Source: Hawksworthiomyces lignivorus (Eukaryota > Ascomycota > Sordariomycetes > Ophiostomatales > Ophiostomataceae). From it: a stretch of DNA of 64,000 nucleotides. Under the pieces are notes generated by a model that searched no databases, was not told the DNA's origin, and was given only the letters and a program-made list of their open reading frames with translations. Shown here piece by piece: positions 1 through 10,368 of this stretch. Made by a program: the position numbers and the translations under genes. Within the stretch, counting starts at the first letter, position 1. Every line of letters starts with the position of its first letter. The DNA lies in assembly GCA_002917075.1 (NCBI GenBank), contig NTMA01000003.1:620001-684000 (forward strand), given 5' to 3'.

Positions 1-327
1 AGCCACGCCTCGGGCCTCGCTGTTTACACGCAGCAAATTGCTGTGCAGCTGTTGTCCCTGTACAATAACAGTGTAGCGATGGCTGCTAGCCGACCCGTCG
101 GACTCGCCTGCAGGTGTGTCAGGAAGAGCTTCCGAGTAGGAGGACGGCGTGCTCTCCCGCTCCATAAGTGGTTCCACCTCAACCTCAAGAAGGCGGTACT
201 GCTGTACAGCAATTTCCCAGATGCGTAGCCGAATTTCTGGAGGCAGCATAGGGAATGCATCAAACGATTCGTTTGGTCCACGGCAATAGGACGAGTTGAT
301 AATCTGCAGATGCTCAGAAGACGCCAT
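1..327 (-). CDS. 2EXR-domain protein, N-terminal part (runs off window)
   Basis: The minus-strand frame opens at an ATG at 327 and stays open for 109 codons to the window edge. Around residues 25-38 it shows the 2EXR signature F-x-x-LPPEIRLRIWE, and near residue 100 it shows LLRVNSEARGVA, matching the family's second conserved block (L-x-V-x-R/S-EAR). 2EXR is a Pezizomycotina family of unknown biochemical role, often found near HET genes. A Ser/Glu-rich stretch (about 55-80) separates the two blocks. The 3' end lies outside the window, so total length and intactness are unknown. Confidence 0.8.
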   Translation of the reverse strand, partial: MASSEHLQIINSSYCRGPNESFDAFPMLPPEIRLRIWEIAVQQYRLLEVEVEPLMERESTPSSYSEALPDTPAGESDGSASSHRYTVIVQGQQLHSNLLRVNSEARGVA

Positions 328-1158
328 AGTGGCGTCACTTTGTCAGCCTGGGAAAGGCTAAAAAACAGTATACCATAAGGCGAATGGGAGTCTAGAACAG
401 TGCATATAGGTTTGCACTAGCCAGCAGAAAAATTTAGTTCTCGTTGCTGTTTGCGTGCGGCGTTGAAGTTGCAATTATAGAACAAGAAATGAGGTCTTAG
501 AAAGGAGGAACAGCTGCTACAGTTGAACCCCCTCTTCCTAGAGTATCTTGTATCAAATACTTTAGGCTTGCATGTGGCACAGGCTCAGCCTTTTCTATAT
601 GTCTCCCTTGTACCGGCCTGTTCTTGCCATTGTCTATTTTTAGCCCTGGTGTCGATATTGCGCAGCCCAGATGTGTGTAGCTCTATTATCCGGTGGCTCG
701 CGTGGCTTAGGAGCAAAGCGAGCGGCAAAGTAATGAACCACCAGCATCGTCTTCCAACAAACGCTCATAATCTCAGTTTCTTTGTGAGCATATTAAAGAG
801 TGACAGCCGCAAGCCTTCTCATTTAAATCAATAACGTGCTAAACTTCAACACGAACCGGTGTCGGTGCAAACTCTGCCTATGTATCAATTAGCCTCATCT
901 AGGCGATACGCCAAGTTGACTATTTCTAGTCTCGCCTTTCTCCCTACTGGAGCCTATAACTACGATACTTAAATATAGGATATATAAAGACGAATGTTTT
1001 GCACTTGGAGTAGAAAAAGTTATTTAAAAGCAGCTGCGTCTCCTAAGACTCTCATTCTTGGAACTCACACGACTTTTCCCCCTCTAGCAATCACTTTAAT
1101 CAAAACACAGCTTGTCTCTTTTAGACGCCTATCTGCTGTATCAATTGCATTAGTCACG
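328..1158. other. Gene-free AT-rich stretch
   Basis: Small open frames here use non-ATG starts and show no family motif. A TATA-like tatataaag at about 978-987 lies roughly 175 bp upstream of the signal-peptide exon at 1159 and may be its promoter. Confidence 0.4.
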
Positions 1159-1346
1159 ATGCATTTCACGAAGTGTTTGGGAACAGCACTCGCTAGTGCT
1201 CTATTAGCCACCTTGGCCTTGAGTCAGTTTACGGAGGTCGTTCGGTAAGAAGATTACATATTTCTTGCGAAAACATTATTTATATAAAGAGGTTGCATTC
1301 TCTAATTAAGAGGAAATTTTCCAATGAGTAAATTCGGGTGGGATAA
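1159..1346 (+). pseudogene. Orphan 5' end of a secreted-protein gene
   Basis: The ATG at 1159 opens an 86-nt exon encoding a textbook signal peptide: a basic n-region (HFTK), a hydrophobic Ala/Leu core, then QFTEVVR. It ends at a canonical donor GTAAGA (1245). An intron of about 65 nt to an AAG acceptor near 1310 joins in frame to GNFPMSKFGWDNG. The frame then stops close to where the minus-strand MFS fragment begins. A TATA-like box and a pyrimidine-rich leader precede the ATG. I read this as the promoter and first exon of a secreted enzyme cut off by rearrangement. The family cannot be told from so little sequence. Confidence 0.4.
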
Positions 1347-1366
1347 TGGGCTGTTACGCTGCTTAC

Positions 1367-1790
1367 CGTGGCAATAGAATTTGGAACGTTCCAGATGAGG
1401 GCCATCCAGAACAATGCCCAAGACTTGGGATCTTTAAGGGCTTCGACAAGCTGGTCACGACGAAAGTGGTTGTTATGAATGCCTGTGTGGTTGTCACGTA
1501 CCATCTCTACCGCAGCATACTTCTCATCTTCGGTGAGAAACCATGCTGTGCCTTGGTGGTTGGGTAACAGGAACCATAGCATCACAGACCACACCGCTGT
1601 AATCGCGCCTGTCACAAGGAACATCCACTTCCACGATGGGATGGAGCTCTGGATGTGGCCAAGACCGAAAGCCAGGATGCCACCGATGATCTGAGCCAAT
1701 CCGTTGCAGGAGAACCAAATGCCCATGCGCAGGGGCTGGTCACGGCGGGCGTACCATGCAGTACTGATAAGCATGAAAGCAGGTGTAACT
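1367..1790 (-). pseudogene. MFS anion:cation symporter (allantoate permease-like) fragment
   Basis: About 140 residues match the middle of the fungal DAL5/allantoate permease branch of the major facilitator superfamily. The order is TPAFMLISTAWYARRDQ (the segment after TM4), WFSCNGLAQIIGGILAFG, WKWMFLVTGAITAVWSVMLWFLLP, the loop TAWFLTEDEK, and the start of the second half, ALFWMALIWNVPNSIAT. The exon ends at a good donor (GTAAGC, intron start 1366), but no following exon is present. The N-terminal four helices are also missing: homology stops at about 1790, where the opposite strand becomes the HET fragment. Family members are about 500 residues, so only about a quarter remains. It is dead as a transporter. 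Confidence 0.75.
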
Positions 1791-1797
1791 TGGCGAG

Positions 1798-2310
1798 CCA
1801 TCCGCGCCGCTGCCGTGGTTCTTGAAGCTGCCAATGGGACGAGACGAGCACGCGTGGAGCGAGGAGTGCCTGGCGCTGTGCCGAAACACCCTCGGCGTCG
1901 GCGCCGGCGACATCCCCGCGGCGTACCTGGCCACCCTGACTGCGGCCAGAAACGGGCAGGCGTACACGTCGGAAGACTACCGGCGCTGGCAGCAGAGCAT
2001 GTTGGCCTACATGCGCCGCGGCGCGGAAACGCCGCCGACGCGTTTTGTCATGGACGTCTGCGGGGTGTGCGGGACCCGGATTTTCTTCGCGACCAAGCAG
2101 GGAAGAATCGGCGTCGGTCCCATGGACACGCAGACCGGAGACCGGCTCTGCATCCCCTTCCAAGGCCGCGTCCCCCTTCTGCTGCGGCCGACCGCCGGCG
2201 GAAAATATGTGCTCCTCGGCGACGTCTACTGCCACGGTCTAATGGACGGCCAAGCACTCGAAGCCATGCGCGCAAGTGGCGCGGAAGAGGTCAAATTTGT
2301 AATCGAATAA
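1798..2310 (+). pseudogene. C-terminal fragment of a HET-family protein
   Basis: An open frame of about 170 codons ends at 2310. It has no HET domain but carries the tail typical of fungal heterokaryon-incompatibility proteins: CGTRIFFATKQGRIGVGP, then VPLLLRPTAGGKYVLLGDVYCHGLMDGQAL. The terminal YVLLGD-x-Y-x-HGLMDGEA-like block is diagnostic of the region C-terminal to HET domains. No convincing ATG starts it (the track start at 1822 is TTG), and the frame runs back into the junction with the MFS fragment. The GC-rich, intact codon pattern suggests recent loss. I read it as a truncated relic moved here by rearrangement. Confidence 0.7.
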
Positions 2311-2631
2311 GGCAGCTTGGCCGCGCAGCCGGTATGATTCACCAGGATTGCTGGTTTTGCAGGACAGAGACGGAATATCTTGGCAGGCGCCTTCAATCAA
2401 AGACCATATAAAATCGAACATATTTTATATGGGAGCCCGGAGTATGGCTTAATGAAAAACGGTCTTGAGCAAGGACTCGTTGTGTAATCTCTTTTAATAT
2501 CTTGAAGCTGCCCTCTCACCAGCACATCTTTTATCCTCTGGGAAAAGACAAACTTGGAAAAGAGAGCCAGGTAAAATGAACGATCATTGTTCCAAAAATA
2601 TACAGATTCTATTACCTGCTAGGTGTTAAAT
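2311..2631. other. Gene-free stretch
   Basis: AT-rich spacer between the HET tail and the NmrA-like pseudogene. No motif, repeat or credible frame was seen. Confidence 0.4.
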
Positions 2632-3016
2632 TTACCGATAAGCTGGATGCGAGAGCTTTGAAGGGGCACTCACATATCTTCGATCGAGTTTCTCCCCACG
2701 GAGTCTCTCTATGAAATCATACATTTCATTGTGCGTCAAGACTTCGTTGTAGGCCAGGACCGTGCGATTCAAGGTGCGAGGATCAGAAATGATGCGAGCA
2801 ACGTACGTGCCAACATCTCGCAAATCTGTCAGCGCAAATGGAACATTTCCATCACTGGCAATGCCATCCGCCGTCTCCATCCCTGCATAGTCGATGCGGC
2901 CGGAAGGAGAGCAGCACGAACATATTTCGGTTCTGATTCTAGAAGAGTTTGCACAATAACGGGCCGGTCTGTCCGGTAGCACTGGGGATTCCAACTCTAA
3001 CGGCTCCAGATGTCAT
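2632..3016 (-). pseudogene. NmrA-like / isoflavone reductase-family pseudogene
   Basis: The ATG at 3016 opens the Rossmann nucleotide-binding start VRVGIPSATGQTGPLL of NmrA-like NAD(P)-dependent enzymes. It then hits TAG within 25 codons. The continuation (SEPKYVRAALLP) is in the +1 frame, and a third frame carries SGRIDYA...GNVPFALTDLRDVGTYVARIISDPRTLNRTV and NEVLTHNEMYDFIERLRGEKLDR, the CipA-type C-terminal half. About 100 central residues of the usual 310 are missing. Frameshifts and an internal deletion make it non-functional. Its ATG overlaps the TGA of the upstream minus-strand gene (3013-3015), probably by chance. Confidence 0.7.
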
Positions 3017-3555
3017 AATTTGTGTAGATGTGTGTGAAGATGGCTGCTGGTTCTCTTGTAACAAAATGAGTGTTTCTTCCGCAAGGTCTTATTCGGGATT
3101 CTGAATGGTCGATGGTTAGCAGTTACTCTATATGACGAATGATGCGTATATTTGTACCTCTTCAAGTCTGTGGCCTGTTCACCATCTGTTGCCTGGGGTT
3201 GGAGAGAAGAAGATGTGCTGGATGGTAAGGAAGTGGTAAAGACTGTATATGAAAGATCAAGTAATGATGGGGCAATCGCAGTGGCTTCTTGTGATCGTGA
3301 TGCTATCACTTGCGTCGACGCTCGGCTGTAAACGTTTTCTTCCGTCTCTCTATCATCCGTAAAGGGTTGTGTTATGTTGGATTCGGTTAGGTTGAGTTTT
3401 AATGGAGACACTATATCAGCGGAAGAAACTGTGTTGTCAGGCGCCCAGTCAACCTGGAGTGGGTCCGATGAAGAGTAACAGGTGCAATATTTGTGGAAGT
3501 AAGGATCGCTGCAATAGAAAGAAATGTAAACGAGGTCTTTGCAGGCGCTCTGCCA
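3013..3555 (-). CDS. Small unknown protein gene with one clear intron (5' end unresolved)
   Basis: Not recognised. A minus-strand exon from about 3555 to 3158 reads WQSACKDLVYISFYCSDPYFHKYCTC and continues through a Ser/Thr-rich tail. It is followed by a 57-nt intron (3101-3157) with donor GTACAA, branch GCTAAC and acceptor TTCAG. A basic His/Lys-rich terminal exon ends at TGA 3013. The Cys spacing and Ser/Thr tail hint at a small secreted or cell-wall protein, but no signal peptide was found. A TAG just upstream of 3555 looks like a splice acceptor, so a first exon probably lies at 3560-3700. It could also be a relic, given the broken neighbours. Confidence 0.4.
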   Translation of the reverse strand, partial: WQSACKDLVYISFYCSDPYFHKYCTCYSSSDPLQVDWAPDNTVSSADIVSPLKLNLTESNITQPFTDDRETEENVYSRASTQVIASRSQEATAIAPSLLDLSYTVFTTSLPSSTSSSLQPQATDGEQATDLKRYKYTHHSSYRVTANHRPFRIPNKTLRKKHSFCYKRTSSHLHTHLHKL

Positions 3556-3690
3556 CTAGGAAGACAGAGCCCTGCTCTGATTGTGACGGCTAAAGAACTA
3601 ATGAACGAGTTGGACAATGGCTGAAACTGTGTTTTTAGAGGCGGGAAGAGGACAGTCGTCGGTGCCCAAATAATTCATCGGCCGCCAGTT

Positions 3691-3930
3691 CTGATAGTCT
3701 CTTAACCCACAGAGAGAGGCAGCGTGTCGGGGCGCGCTGCAGATGCCTCACAGCTGACCAGCCAGTCACTGCGTCTGATAGTCTCTCGCTCTCGGAGGGA
3801 GGCGGCATGCCAGGTGCTCCAGGTGCCTCACAGCCGGCCAATCAATCGGTGCATCTGACGGGGCTGCCAGGGAGGGCAACACGCCAAATGCTGCAGGTAC
3901 CTCACCGCCAGCCAATCGGCCAAATGCGCC
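3691..3930. repeat. Degenerate minisatellite, three copies of about 80 bp
   Basis: Three imperfect tandem units start at about 3691, 3775 and 3855. Each begins CTGATAGTCT or CTGACGGGGC, has a central CTGCAGATGCC / CTCCAGGTGCC / CTGCAGGTACC block, and ends CTCACAGC(C/T)G-x-CCA or CTCACCGCCAGCCA. Units are more GC-rich than the flanks. Small frames on both strands across it are by-products of the repeat. Confidence 0.6.
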
Positions 3931-4345
3931 TCCGCGTTGGTATGTGGCCTGCGCCATATCTGTCGGCACAAGCAGGACTCAAAGGCATCTGTCAGACAAT
4001 GGATTGATGATGCCTTTTCTAATCGTTCCAGAATCATTGGTGGCGCCTCATGCGTCCCGGCCGAAACACGCAGTCACTGAACAAGCGTGTTGAATACTTT
4101 CAAGAGGCTGTGAGGAACTCACATCCTCTTGAATTGCGACCGCGCCGGCCTCTGATCGAATATCTAAACAAGCGTAATTCCACCGCAAAGAGTTGCGTCT
4201 CCGCCGTTAAGACTGAGTATCGCAACTCAAATCAACCAACTGCGCAACTATAGCTCGCACAAACATTCATTCAGCCATTACTCTGTTCAGCAGATCGGGG
4301 GACTCGATCGAAAACATTGCATGCATTCCATACGCTGAAAAACTA
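3931..4345. other. Spacer, no gene recognised
   Basis: A 67-codon frame at 4050-4253 (basic, Arg/Asn-rich) has no family motif and is not annotated as a gene. Confidence 0.35.
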
Positions 4346-4870
4346 GTGTGCATAATCAGCACGCCCTTGACTCAGGCAGACCACGACCGCTTTTCAAATC
4401 TTCTCCGCACCAATATCTTGTGGTCTTGGGTTCGGAAGAGTTCCCCGGCCGCATTTGCCTACAACGAACCTGATCTCGCGCTTTCGATGCCGAAGGTGGT
4501 TGTTAGCTCTGGCATGCAAGCGCCAGGGGAGGAGAGGCGTTGGCATTCTGGGATTCAGAACGTCGAGAAAGAGCATTCAGAAGCGGTCGCGCGAGGGCAG
4601 GAAGAGCTTGTATATGTCATCATCACTCAAGGGCGGTCGGGAGACGTGTTCAGCAAAGTAGCGACCGAGCCAACTCTACAACGAGCGGCTGCGTATGTTA
4701 TGTATGAAACTCTCAACGGGTATTCGGCCGTCTTTACGGCGGCCATGCTCAAGGCGAATGTTGAGAAGCTGAAAGATGACTCTTACAGTTTTAAAGCTGT
4801 AAAAGACAGCAGAGCCTTGAAGACGATTGATCAAGATACAACAACAAAATATATTGGATTCTGGTGCTAA
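4346..4870 (+). CDS. Unknown ORF, about 174 codons
   Basis: Not recognised. The frame is open from upstream of 4346 (GTG) to TAA 4870, and its first ATG-coded Met is about 48 residues in. Its second half is moderately hydrophilic with a plausible globular pattern (ELVYVIITQGRSGDVFSKVA; YVMYETLNGYSAVFTAAML; EKLKDDSYSFKAVKD). No signal peptide, membrane segment or known motif was seen. The lack of an ATG near the start of the open stretch suggests an exon preceded by an unseen one, or a relic. No operon-like context helps. Confidence 0.3.
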   Translation: MCIISTPLTQADHDRFSNLLRTNILWSWVRKSSPAAFAYNEPDLALSMPKVVVSSGMQAPGEERRWHSGIQNVEKEHSEAVARGQEELVYVIITQGRSGDVFSKVATEPTLQRAAAYVMYETLNGYSAVFTAAMLKANVEKLKDDSYSFKAVKDSRALKTIDQDTTTKYIGFWC

Positions 4871-6583
4871 AACTCAGGGGCAATTCTCTGGGGTTTTCCT
4901 TTTTTTTTTTCAATGCTTTGTATCGGTTGCCTCCTTGTTGACAAACTTCTTTGATATATCGTTTAAAGACTTTTACCAACAAAAAACTTCTCTAATAATA
5001 CTTTCACTCATTTTACAAATAAATCTATTCTCCAGTAACATTGACGATCTTTTCATAAGCCCACCTCATTCCTAACAAACTTCTCTGGTAGTGACTTACA
5101 AAGTTCTCCCCCGTAGCCTTCTTCAATTCTACCAAACCTAAATTCCACAGCCAAAAAAAGGGGTAGCCACTAGTACATCTAGGCAACTTCACTACGTACA
5201 GCTGTCGTCTCATAGCATCATTGCATGTAATGCAATGTAGACTTGTCTTAATCCTTACAGCTTACAGATACTCCTAGTTGTTCGATACTAGGCTATTAAG
5301 CATCGGCGAGGTTCAGTACACCCGCCATAAAACAGTTCTGCAAGTGCTAAGCACTTCAGAGGAACAAACCCCCGTACTGCAATGGCCACCAAAAATCAGT
5401 GCTATGCGCCAGCAAAAACAGCGGCGAGAACAGCGCTTTCTCGCTTTAACTTGGACGTTTGGACACACTCCACATGAGTCCTCGAGCCAACGAATCACTA
5501 AAAGACTGCTCTGCCAAATGCTATCTGCCCTCATTTTCTGTCCATGTTTTCCCCGCCTGTGTTTTGATTTGTTGATTGCAACGCTGGAAGTGCTCTCCGA
5601 GAAAATTGTTCCTAGTAGGAGCCGACCGGGTACAAGGTGGGCTGGCTGCGCAACAGTCTCTGAGAACAAGAAAGTCAGCGTTTCTTTGGGTCCTAGCAAC
5701 CCCGGTGCGGCACTCTGGCAGCTCGTTCGAGTTCTTGCTGACAGCACAAAAAAGGACGAATCCTGGTTTGTTGCTAAAGTAAAAGCCAAAGAAGCCAAAG
5801 ACAGGTTCACTTAGAAGGTTTACTGGGGCAAAAATCCACTTTAAGAAATGTATTAGCAGATTAGCAATGGTTGCCCTATCGGGTCACCGCCGCGCCTCAT
5901 AAATTTGACATAGAAGTACCCGAGGTAACTCTCCAAGGCTTCTTGCTCATCCAAGTTCATGCCGGCGGCTTTCTATGTAGTCCAAAAGGTCGACTTTGTC
6001 TTTGAGCGTTGCAATGACACAAACATTAGGATATGCTATGCAGAATACTTTAATCTTAGGAAGATTAGCATAAGCCTCTGGTCATGTTGCAGCAATGACT
6101 GCGTCGTGTCCTATTCTCTGGCAGTCAATTCTTGAGACCATGCGACCCTGGTGTCATTTCTCGGACTTCCCATGAGTCTGCACCTGTCCAATCAAGCGCG
6201 ACTCCCCGTAGCTGACTGTATTGATATCCAGGGAGAAGGTCTTGCCGTACAGGCCAAGCCTCCCAAACTCATGAATCTGCACGATTCTCGCATTCGCACC
6301 CCCGAAGCCGCCCCGCTTTACTCCTGTGTCATTCCTCACCTCGGAACACTGGGTCCCGACAGGCCCATTGCAGTATCTAGGGAGGAGGTATATTCCGCCA
6401 CCACAAACTTTTGTTTTGTCTCTCCTACTGGTGGATAAATCTCGCGAGTTGATACTAGGACACAATGCAGAAGAGTCGTCCCGTAGGCTGTCAGAAAATT
6501 CCTAATACGTAGCGCTGCGAAGTTCTCCAGACTTGTGAGCCGAGTCTAGTTCTCCGCTACGTCCGCGTTCTCTCGGTACGCAA
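4871..6583. other. Long spacer with possible decayed coding traces
   Basis: Both strands at 5278-5814 have long frames, but neither has a family motif or clear ATG context. On the minus strand at about 5900-6110 an interrupted frame reads PEAYANLPKIKVFCIAYP then LKDKVDLLDYIESRRHELG, broken by TGA codons that could derive from CGA. This looks like an old unrecognisable coding relic. The rest is featureless. Confidence 0.35.
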
Positions 6584-6593
6584 TATATATATA
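6584..6593 (+). promoter_or_regulatory. TATA-box candidate for the myo-inositol oxygenase gene
   Basis: The run TATATATATA lies about 126-135 bp upstream of the ATG at 6719. It is followed by a CT/CA-rich leader typical of fungal 5' UTRs. Confidence 0.45.
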
Positions 6594-6718
6594 CACGTGA
6601 AGGTGTCTGTATCCGTTTGCTCTGCCTCACAAAACAGCGCCTTGCCGAGCGACCAGCTGCAACTCACAATCGACTATAACAAACGACAGCACTCCTCATC
6701 ATCTAGAAATAAGACAAC

Positions 6719-7725
6719 ATGGCTCCGTCTGCTCTGCAAGACCACTTAGGCAATATTGAGGCCACGTCTGACAACATTGATGCTGTCAACCAACTGAAGA
6801 CGTTGGCCAAAAAACAGAAGGAACAGGGCAACATCTATGAAGCTTCCCAGTTCGACCAGCACAAGGATAAAACAGTATTTCGCCAATTCGAGGACGCCCA
6901 GGACCGCGTGAAGAAATTTTATGCCACACAGCACACTCGGCAGACTGTGGCATTTAACCTCAAAGCCCGAAATGACTTCAAGAACAAGACCCGGGCGCAC
7001 ATGGGCGTCTGGGAAGCCATGGAAAAGCTCAACACCTTCATCGACGAGTGCGACCCAGACACCCAAGAATCCCAAATGACTCATCTGCTCCAGACAGCTG
7101 AGGCACTCCGGAAGGATGGAAAGCCCCGCTGGATGCAGCTTGTGGGTCTGATCCACGATCTGGGAAAGCTTCTCTTCTTCTACGGCGCTGAGGGCCAGTG
7201 GGATGTGGTCGGCGACACATTCCCTGTCGGATGCGCCTTTGATGAAAAGATTATCTTTGGCAAAAAGTCCTTCGAAAAGAACGAAGACTTCAACAATGAG
7301 ATCTATAACACCAAGTTTGGCATCTATTCTCCAGGCTGTGGCCTTGACAACATCATGCTGTCCTGGGGCCATGACGAGTACCTCTATCACATTGTCAAGG
7401 ACCAGTCCACCATTCCCGATGAAGGTCTGGCCATGATCCGCTACCACTCGTTCTACCCGTGGCATCGCGAGAACGCGTACCATGAGCTGATGAACGAACA
7501 CGATAAGAAGATGCTCGAGGCAGTGCGGGCGTTCAACCCGTACGATTTGTACTCAAAGTCTGATGATCCCCCGAATGCACAGGAATTGAAGGTAAGAGAT
7601 GGCAACGATGCGATGCCTTGTGATCATTGAGTTCCTCCTTGGGCTGCACAGAGCTAACATTGCCGCAGCCGTACTACACGGAACTCATCGACGAGTACTT
7701 CCCACAGAAGGTCATTAGGTGGTAG
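6719..7725 (+). CDS. Myo-inositol oxygenase (MIOX)
   Basis: It oxidises myo-inositol with O2 to D-glucuronate in the cytosol, the first step of the glucuronate route of inositol catabolism. Two exons, 6719-7591 and 7669-7725, flank a 77-nt intron (donor GTAAGA, branch GCTAAC, acceptor CAG) and give 309 residues, close to the roughly 285-310 usual for the family. All six di-iron ligands are recognisable: His122 (MTHLLQTAEALR), His146/Asp147 (LVGLIHDLGK), His218 (LSWGHDEYLYHI), His243 (IRYHSFYPWH) and Asp276 (FNPYDLYSK). The ending YFPQKVIRW is family-typical. Convergent with the Gfo/Idh/MocA gene at 8279-9490, which probably acts on inositol too. Reading through the intron would give a false 303-residue protein. 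Confidence 0.95.
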
Positions 7726-8278
7726 AAATGGCAACTTTTCTGGTTTGCCTTGTTGACGTGTTGCCCAAGTTCTGTTCTGTAGTTCCACTCTTCAAATATA
7801 TGCTTTCTTTTCCAGGAATAAAATGAAGAAAACACAGTCAATACAAACCACAATATCTCTCACCTTGGGATCTCTCGTGTAGAAGGTCTCACGGCCAGTT
7901 ACGATTTGGCTCATGTGCACATGGGAGCTTGCAGACTTACCCCAATTTAAGTCAGAGATACCCACGGATAGAATAGGAAGATGAAGAGGTCGGGATAGGA
8001 CGTAATGAGGGTCGGAAGAGGTGAGGTGAAGCCGAGAGAAAAAGAAAACACATCAAGTGGACCACGCAAACTAGAGATTGGAGACCACGCCTACGCACTG
8101 CTGTCCCACAGATGGAGCCATTCCACGACAAGCATATTAAGCAGTGGCACGGATGTGGACATTTACAAGAACGAATGGAGTTTTTCAATCCTTTGTTGAA
8201 AGCGACACAAGATGACTATACACATCAAGGACCGTAGCCAAGTATCTGAATCTAATGTCTTGACCTAGTTGTACATAC
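7726..8278. other. Convergent intergenic region
   Basis: Shared 3' region of the two inositol genes. It holds likely 3' UTRs (for example GAATAAAATGAA near 7815) and no credible coding frame. Confidence 0.5.
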
Positions 8279-9490
8279 TCAAAACGGTTGCCCGTCCTCA
8301 GCAAAGACAGCCTTGTCGCCACTGATCAAACTGTTCTGCAGCGCCTGAGCAATGGCCACCGCCTTGACCGAACTCTCCAGTGATACCGGTGGGGGTAGAT
8401 TTTCCAGGCAGCATCGGGTGAACTCATTAGCCTCCGTGATAAAAGCATCCCTGAATCGTTCGTAATAGTGCTGGGGCAGCGCCCTTCGCGCACCCCGGGA
8501 GTCATGAATCTCCACATGGTTCTTCCTCCCCAGCATATTGACGCGCACACTCCCCTTTTCACAGATGATTTCAGTTGTGTCTTCTTGGCCGGCAGCCATT
8601 ATCCTAGAACAGTACAAGGTTGCAATCCGATTGCCATAGAACTCGACCGTAGCAACGGCATTGTCTCGATCACTGTGGTTCAGCAGGTCAGGATAACACG
8701 CGGCAACGCCCACGGCTTGTAGACTCTTGATCTTGCAGTCCTCTCCCAGGAACCACAGCATAAGATCAATGTCATGGATAGAGCAGTCAAGGAAGATCCC
8801 GCCGCTGGTCTTGGCGTAATCAACCAAAAAGCCAGTGTTGTCGTATTGGTCAGCAGTCTGCGAACGGAATACGACTCCCGATCCATACTCCTTGCCAGCG
8901 ACCACATCATGGGCCTCGCGATAAGAAGCGTCAAAACGCCGTGAGAAGCCACACATGACCTTCTGACCAGGGTAGGTTTTGCGAGACTCCGCCCAAGCAT
9001 CAATAAACGACCGTGCCTAGAGTTGTTAATCCCGGCTGGATGACTCCTCTCCTGCGAAAGCCAGGCTCAGAATGACAGAGGTGGCTCTTACCACGCTGGG
9101 ATCGAGGCTCAGGGGCTTTTCACACAACACGTGGTAGCCCTTTTTAATGGCAGCAAGTGCTTGCGTCGCATGTGCGGCCGTAATGCTGGCAACGACAATG
9201 GCTTGGATATCATCCCTAGCCAGCATCTTGTCGTAGTCGAGATACGTCTCCACACCTTCAAGGCTCTCTTTTGCCCATTCAAGCTCATCTTGCACTGGGC
9301 TGCTCACGGCCACCACAGTAGCCCCAGGCACAAAGTGGTGGAAATTGGTAGCATGTCGCTTGCCTGATCTCGGTTAGGGTTTGGCATTATTTGCATGACT
9401 TCAAAGAACCAGGGGGGAGAGGGGGGAGAGGGGACACTTACCCATACGGCCAAGGCCGGCAATACCGACTCGGAGGCTTTTGAATGCCAT
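8279..9490 (-). CDS. Gfo/Idh/MocA oxidoreductase, inositol 2-dehydrogenase-like
   Basis: NAD(P)-dependent dehydrogenase of the sugar/inositol 2-dehydrogenase family. Three exons: 9442-9490, 9092-9363 and 8279-9016, with introns of 78 and 75 nt (donors GTAAGT and GTAAGA), give 352 residues, the usual length. It shows the Rossmann motif VGIAGLGRMG (12-17), the family signature CEKPLS (Glu98-Lys-Pro100), and the catalytic block GGIFLDCSIHDIDLMLWFLG with Asp184 and His188. The start is fixed by the short first exon, which carries the glycine-rich loop. Convergent with MIOX. Inferred substrate is myo- or scyllo-inositol, or a hexose. Bacterial-type iol enzymes acting further down that route are not seen nearby, so the exact step is uncertain. 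Confidence 0.9.
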
Positions 9491-10368
9491 CGCCCCTTAT
9501 TTCCTTCTAAGCTCTCCTTCCTTTTCCTGGGCTATGAATAAGTGTAGGGAGTGATCTTCAGTGCCAACTAGATAGAATGACTTGCAAAACATCGGAACTT
9601 GAAGGTGTTTATGAAGCAAGGACCAGTTGGCCGCTCTCCTGCCAACATCGCCGCCTGGTCCGATAATAAGGTTGGCAGTCTCGGGGCGGAGACTCCGACC
9701 CATGATAATTAAAGTCTGGAGTGGCGTCAGAGGCCGCTAGCAACTGGGTGCCATGGGCCTCGAAGCCCACAGATGGGGTTCAGCGCCTCCACATCTGGAT
9801 AAACGCACCCACATGTGAGAACATGGAAAGAATCACTATGCACGAGAGAAGAAAGAAGACAAAGGAGAGCCGCCAGATGGCCACTCGTTTTGGGCACCGC
9901 CCATTCGGCATGGCGCAAGCCCTGCATTTTCTTCGGCCAAGATCGTAGTGTGGTCGCGTGTTATCGCTCCCAAGACTTAATGTAGCATCAGGATACTGGC
10001 AGCACCGCCAGCGAAATAAGCACTTCAAAACCTCGGGTTGTATTCGTACGAGATGTTTTGTAAACTGCGTCTGGGTTTTCTCGGAATATGGCTCTATCTG
10101 GCGGGCACCTTATCGGACGAGTGTCACGAGATCTCAACAAGTCTTGTTTTCGAGTCCAAAGAAACAGAAAATCACATGCGAATAGTTTCTGCTGTCTTGC
10201 TGTCTAATTCCCGAGTCGCTGGCCTCGGGGGTGGATTTCCGCGGTCTCCACCACTCCGTTGGAGTGAAGTTTGGAGGCTATGCCGCTGTTAAGACAGTTC
10301 CAGCTAGTTTACTTGCACGCTAGCGTATCATCGGCAACAATTGATGGCAATAGACTGGGATTGGCTGA
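9491..10368. other. Intergenic, upstream of the Idh-like gene
   Basis: No gene was recognised. A nested inverted repeat with arms CTCCA/TGGAG and ACTCC/GGAGT sits at about 10243-10275, downstream of the VOC gene. It could form a hairpin or be chance. Confidence 0.35.

Noticed and set aside
523..834. 103-codon plus-strand frame
   Set aside because: Starts at TTG, no motif, AT-rich random-like composition.
5278..5814. Overlapping open frames of 178 and 165 codons on both strands
   Set aside because: Neither shows a motif, good start or splice-consistent extension; mentioned only in the spacer entry.
6746..7501. 251-codon open frame antisense to MIOX
   Set aside because: Exact shadow of a well-conserved gene.
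10243..10275. Nested inverted repeat as a terminator or RNA element
   Set aside because: Hairpin terminators are not expected for nuclear protein genes and no function could be tied to it; noted in the spacer only.
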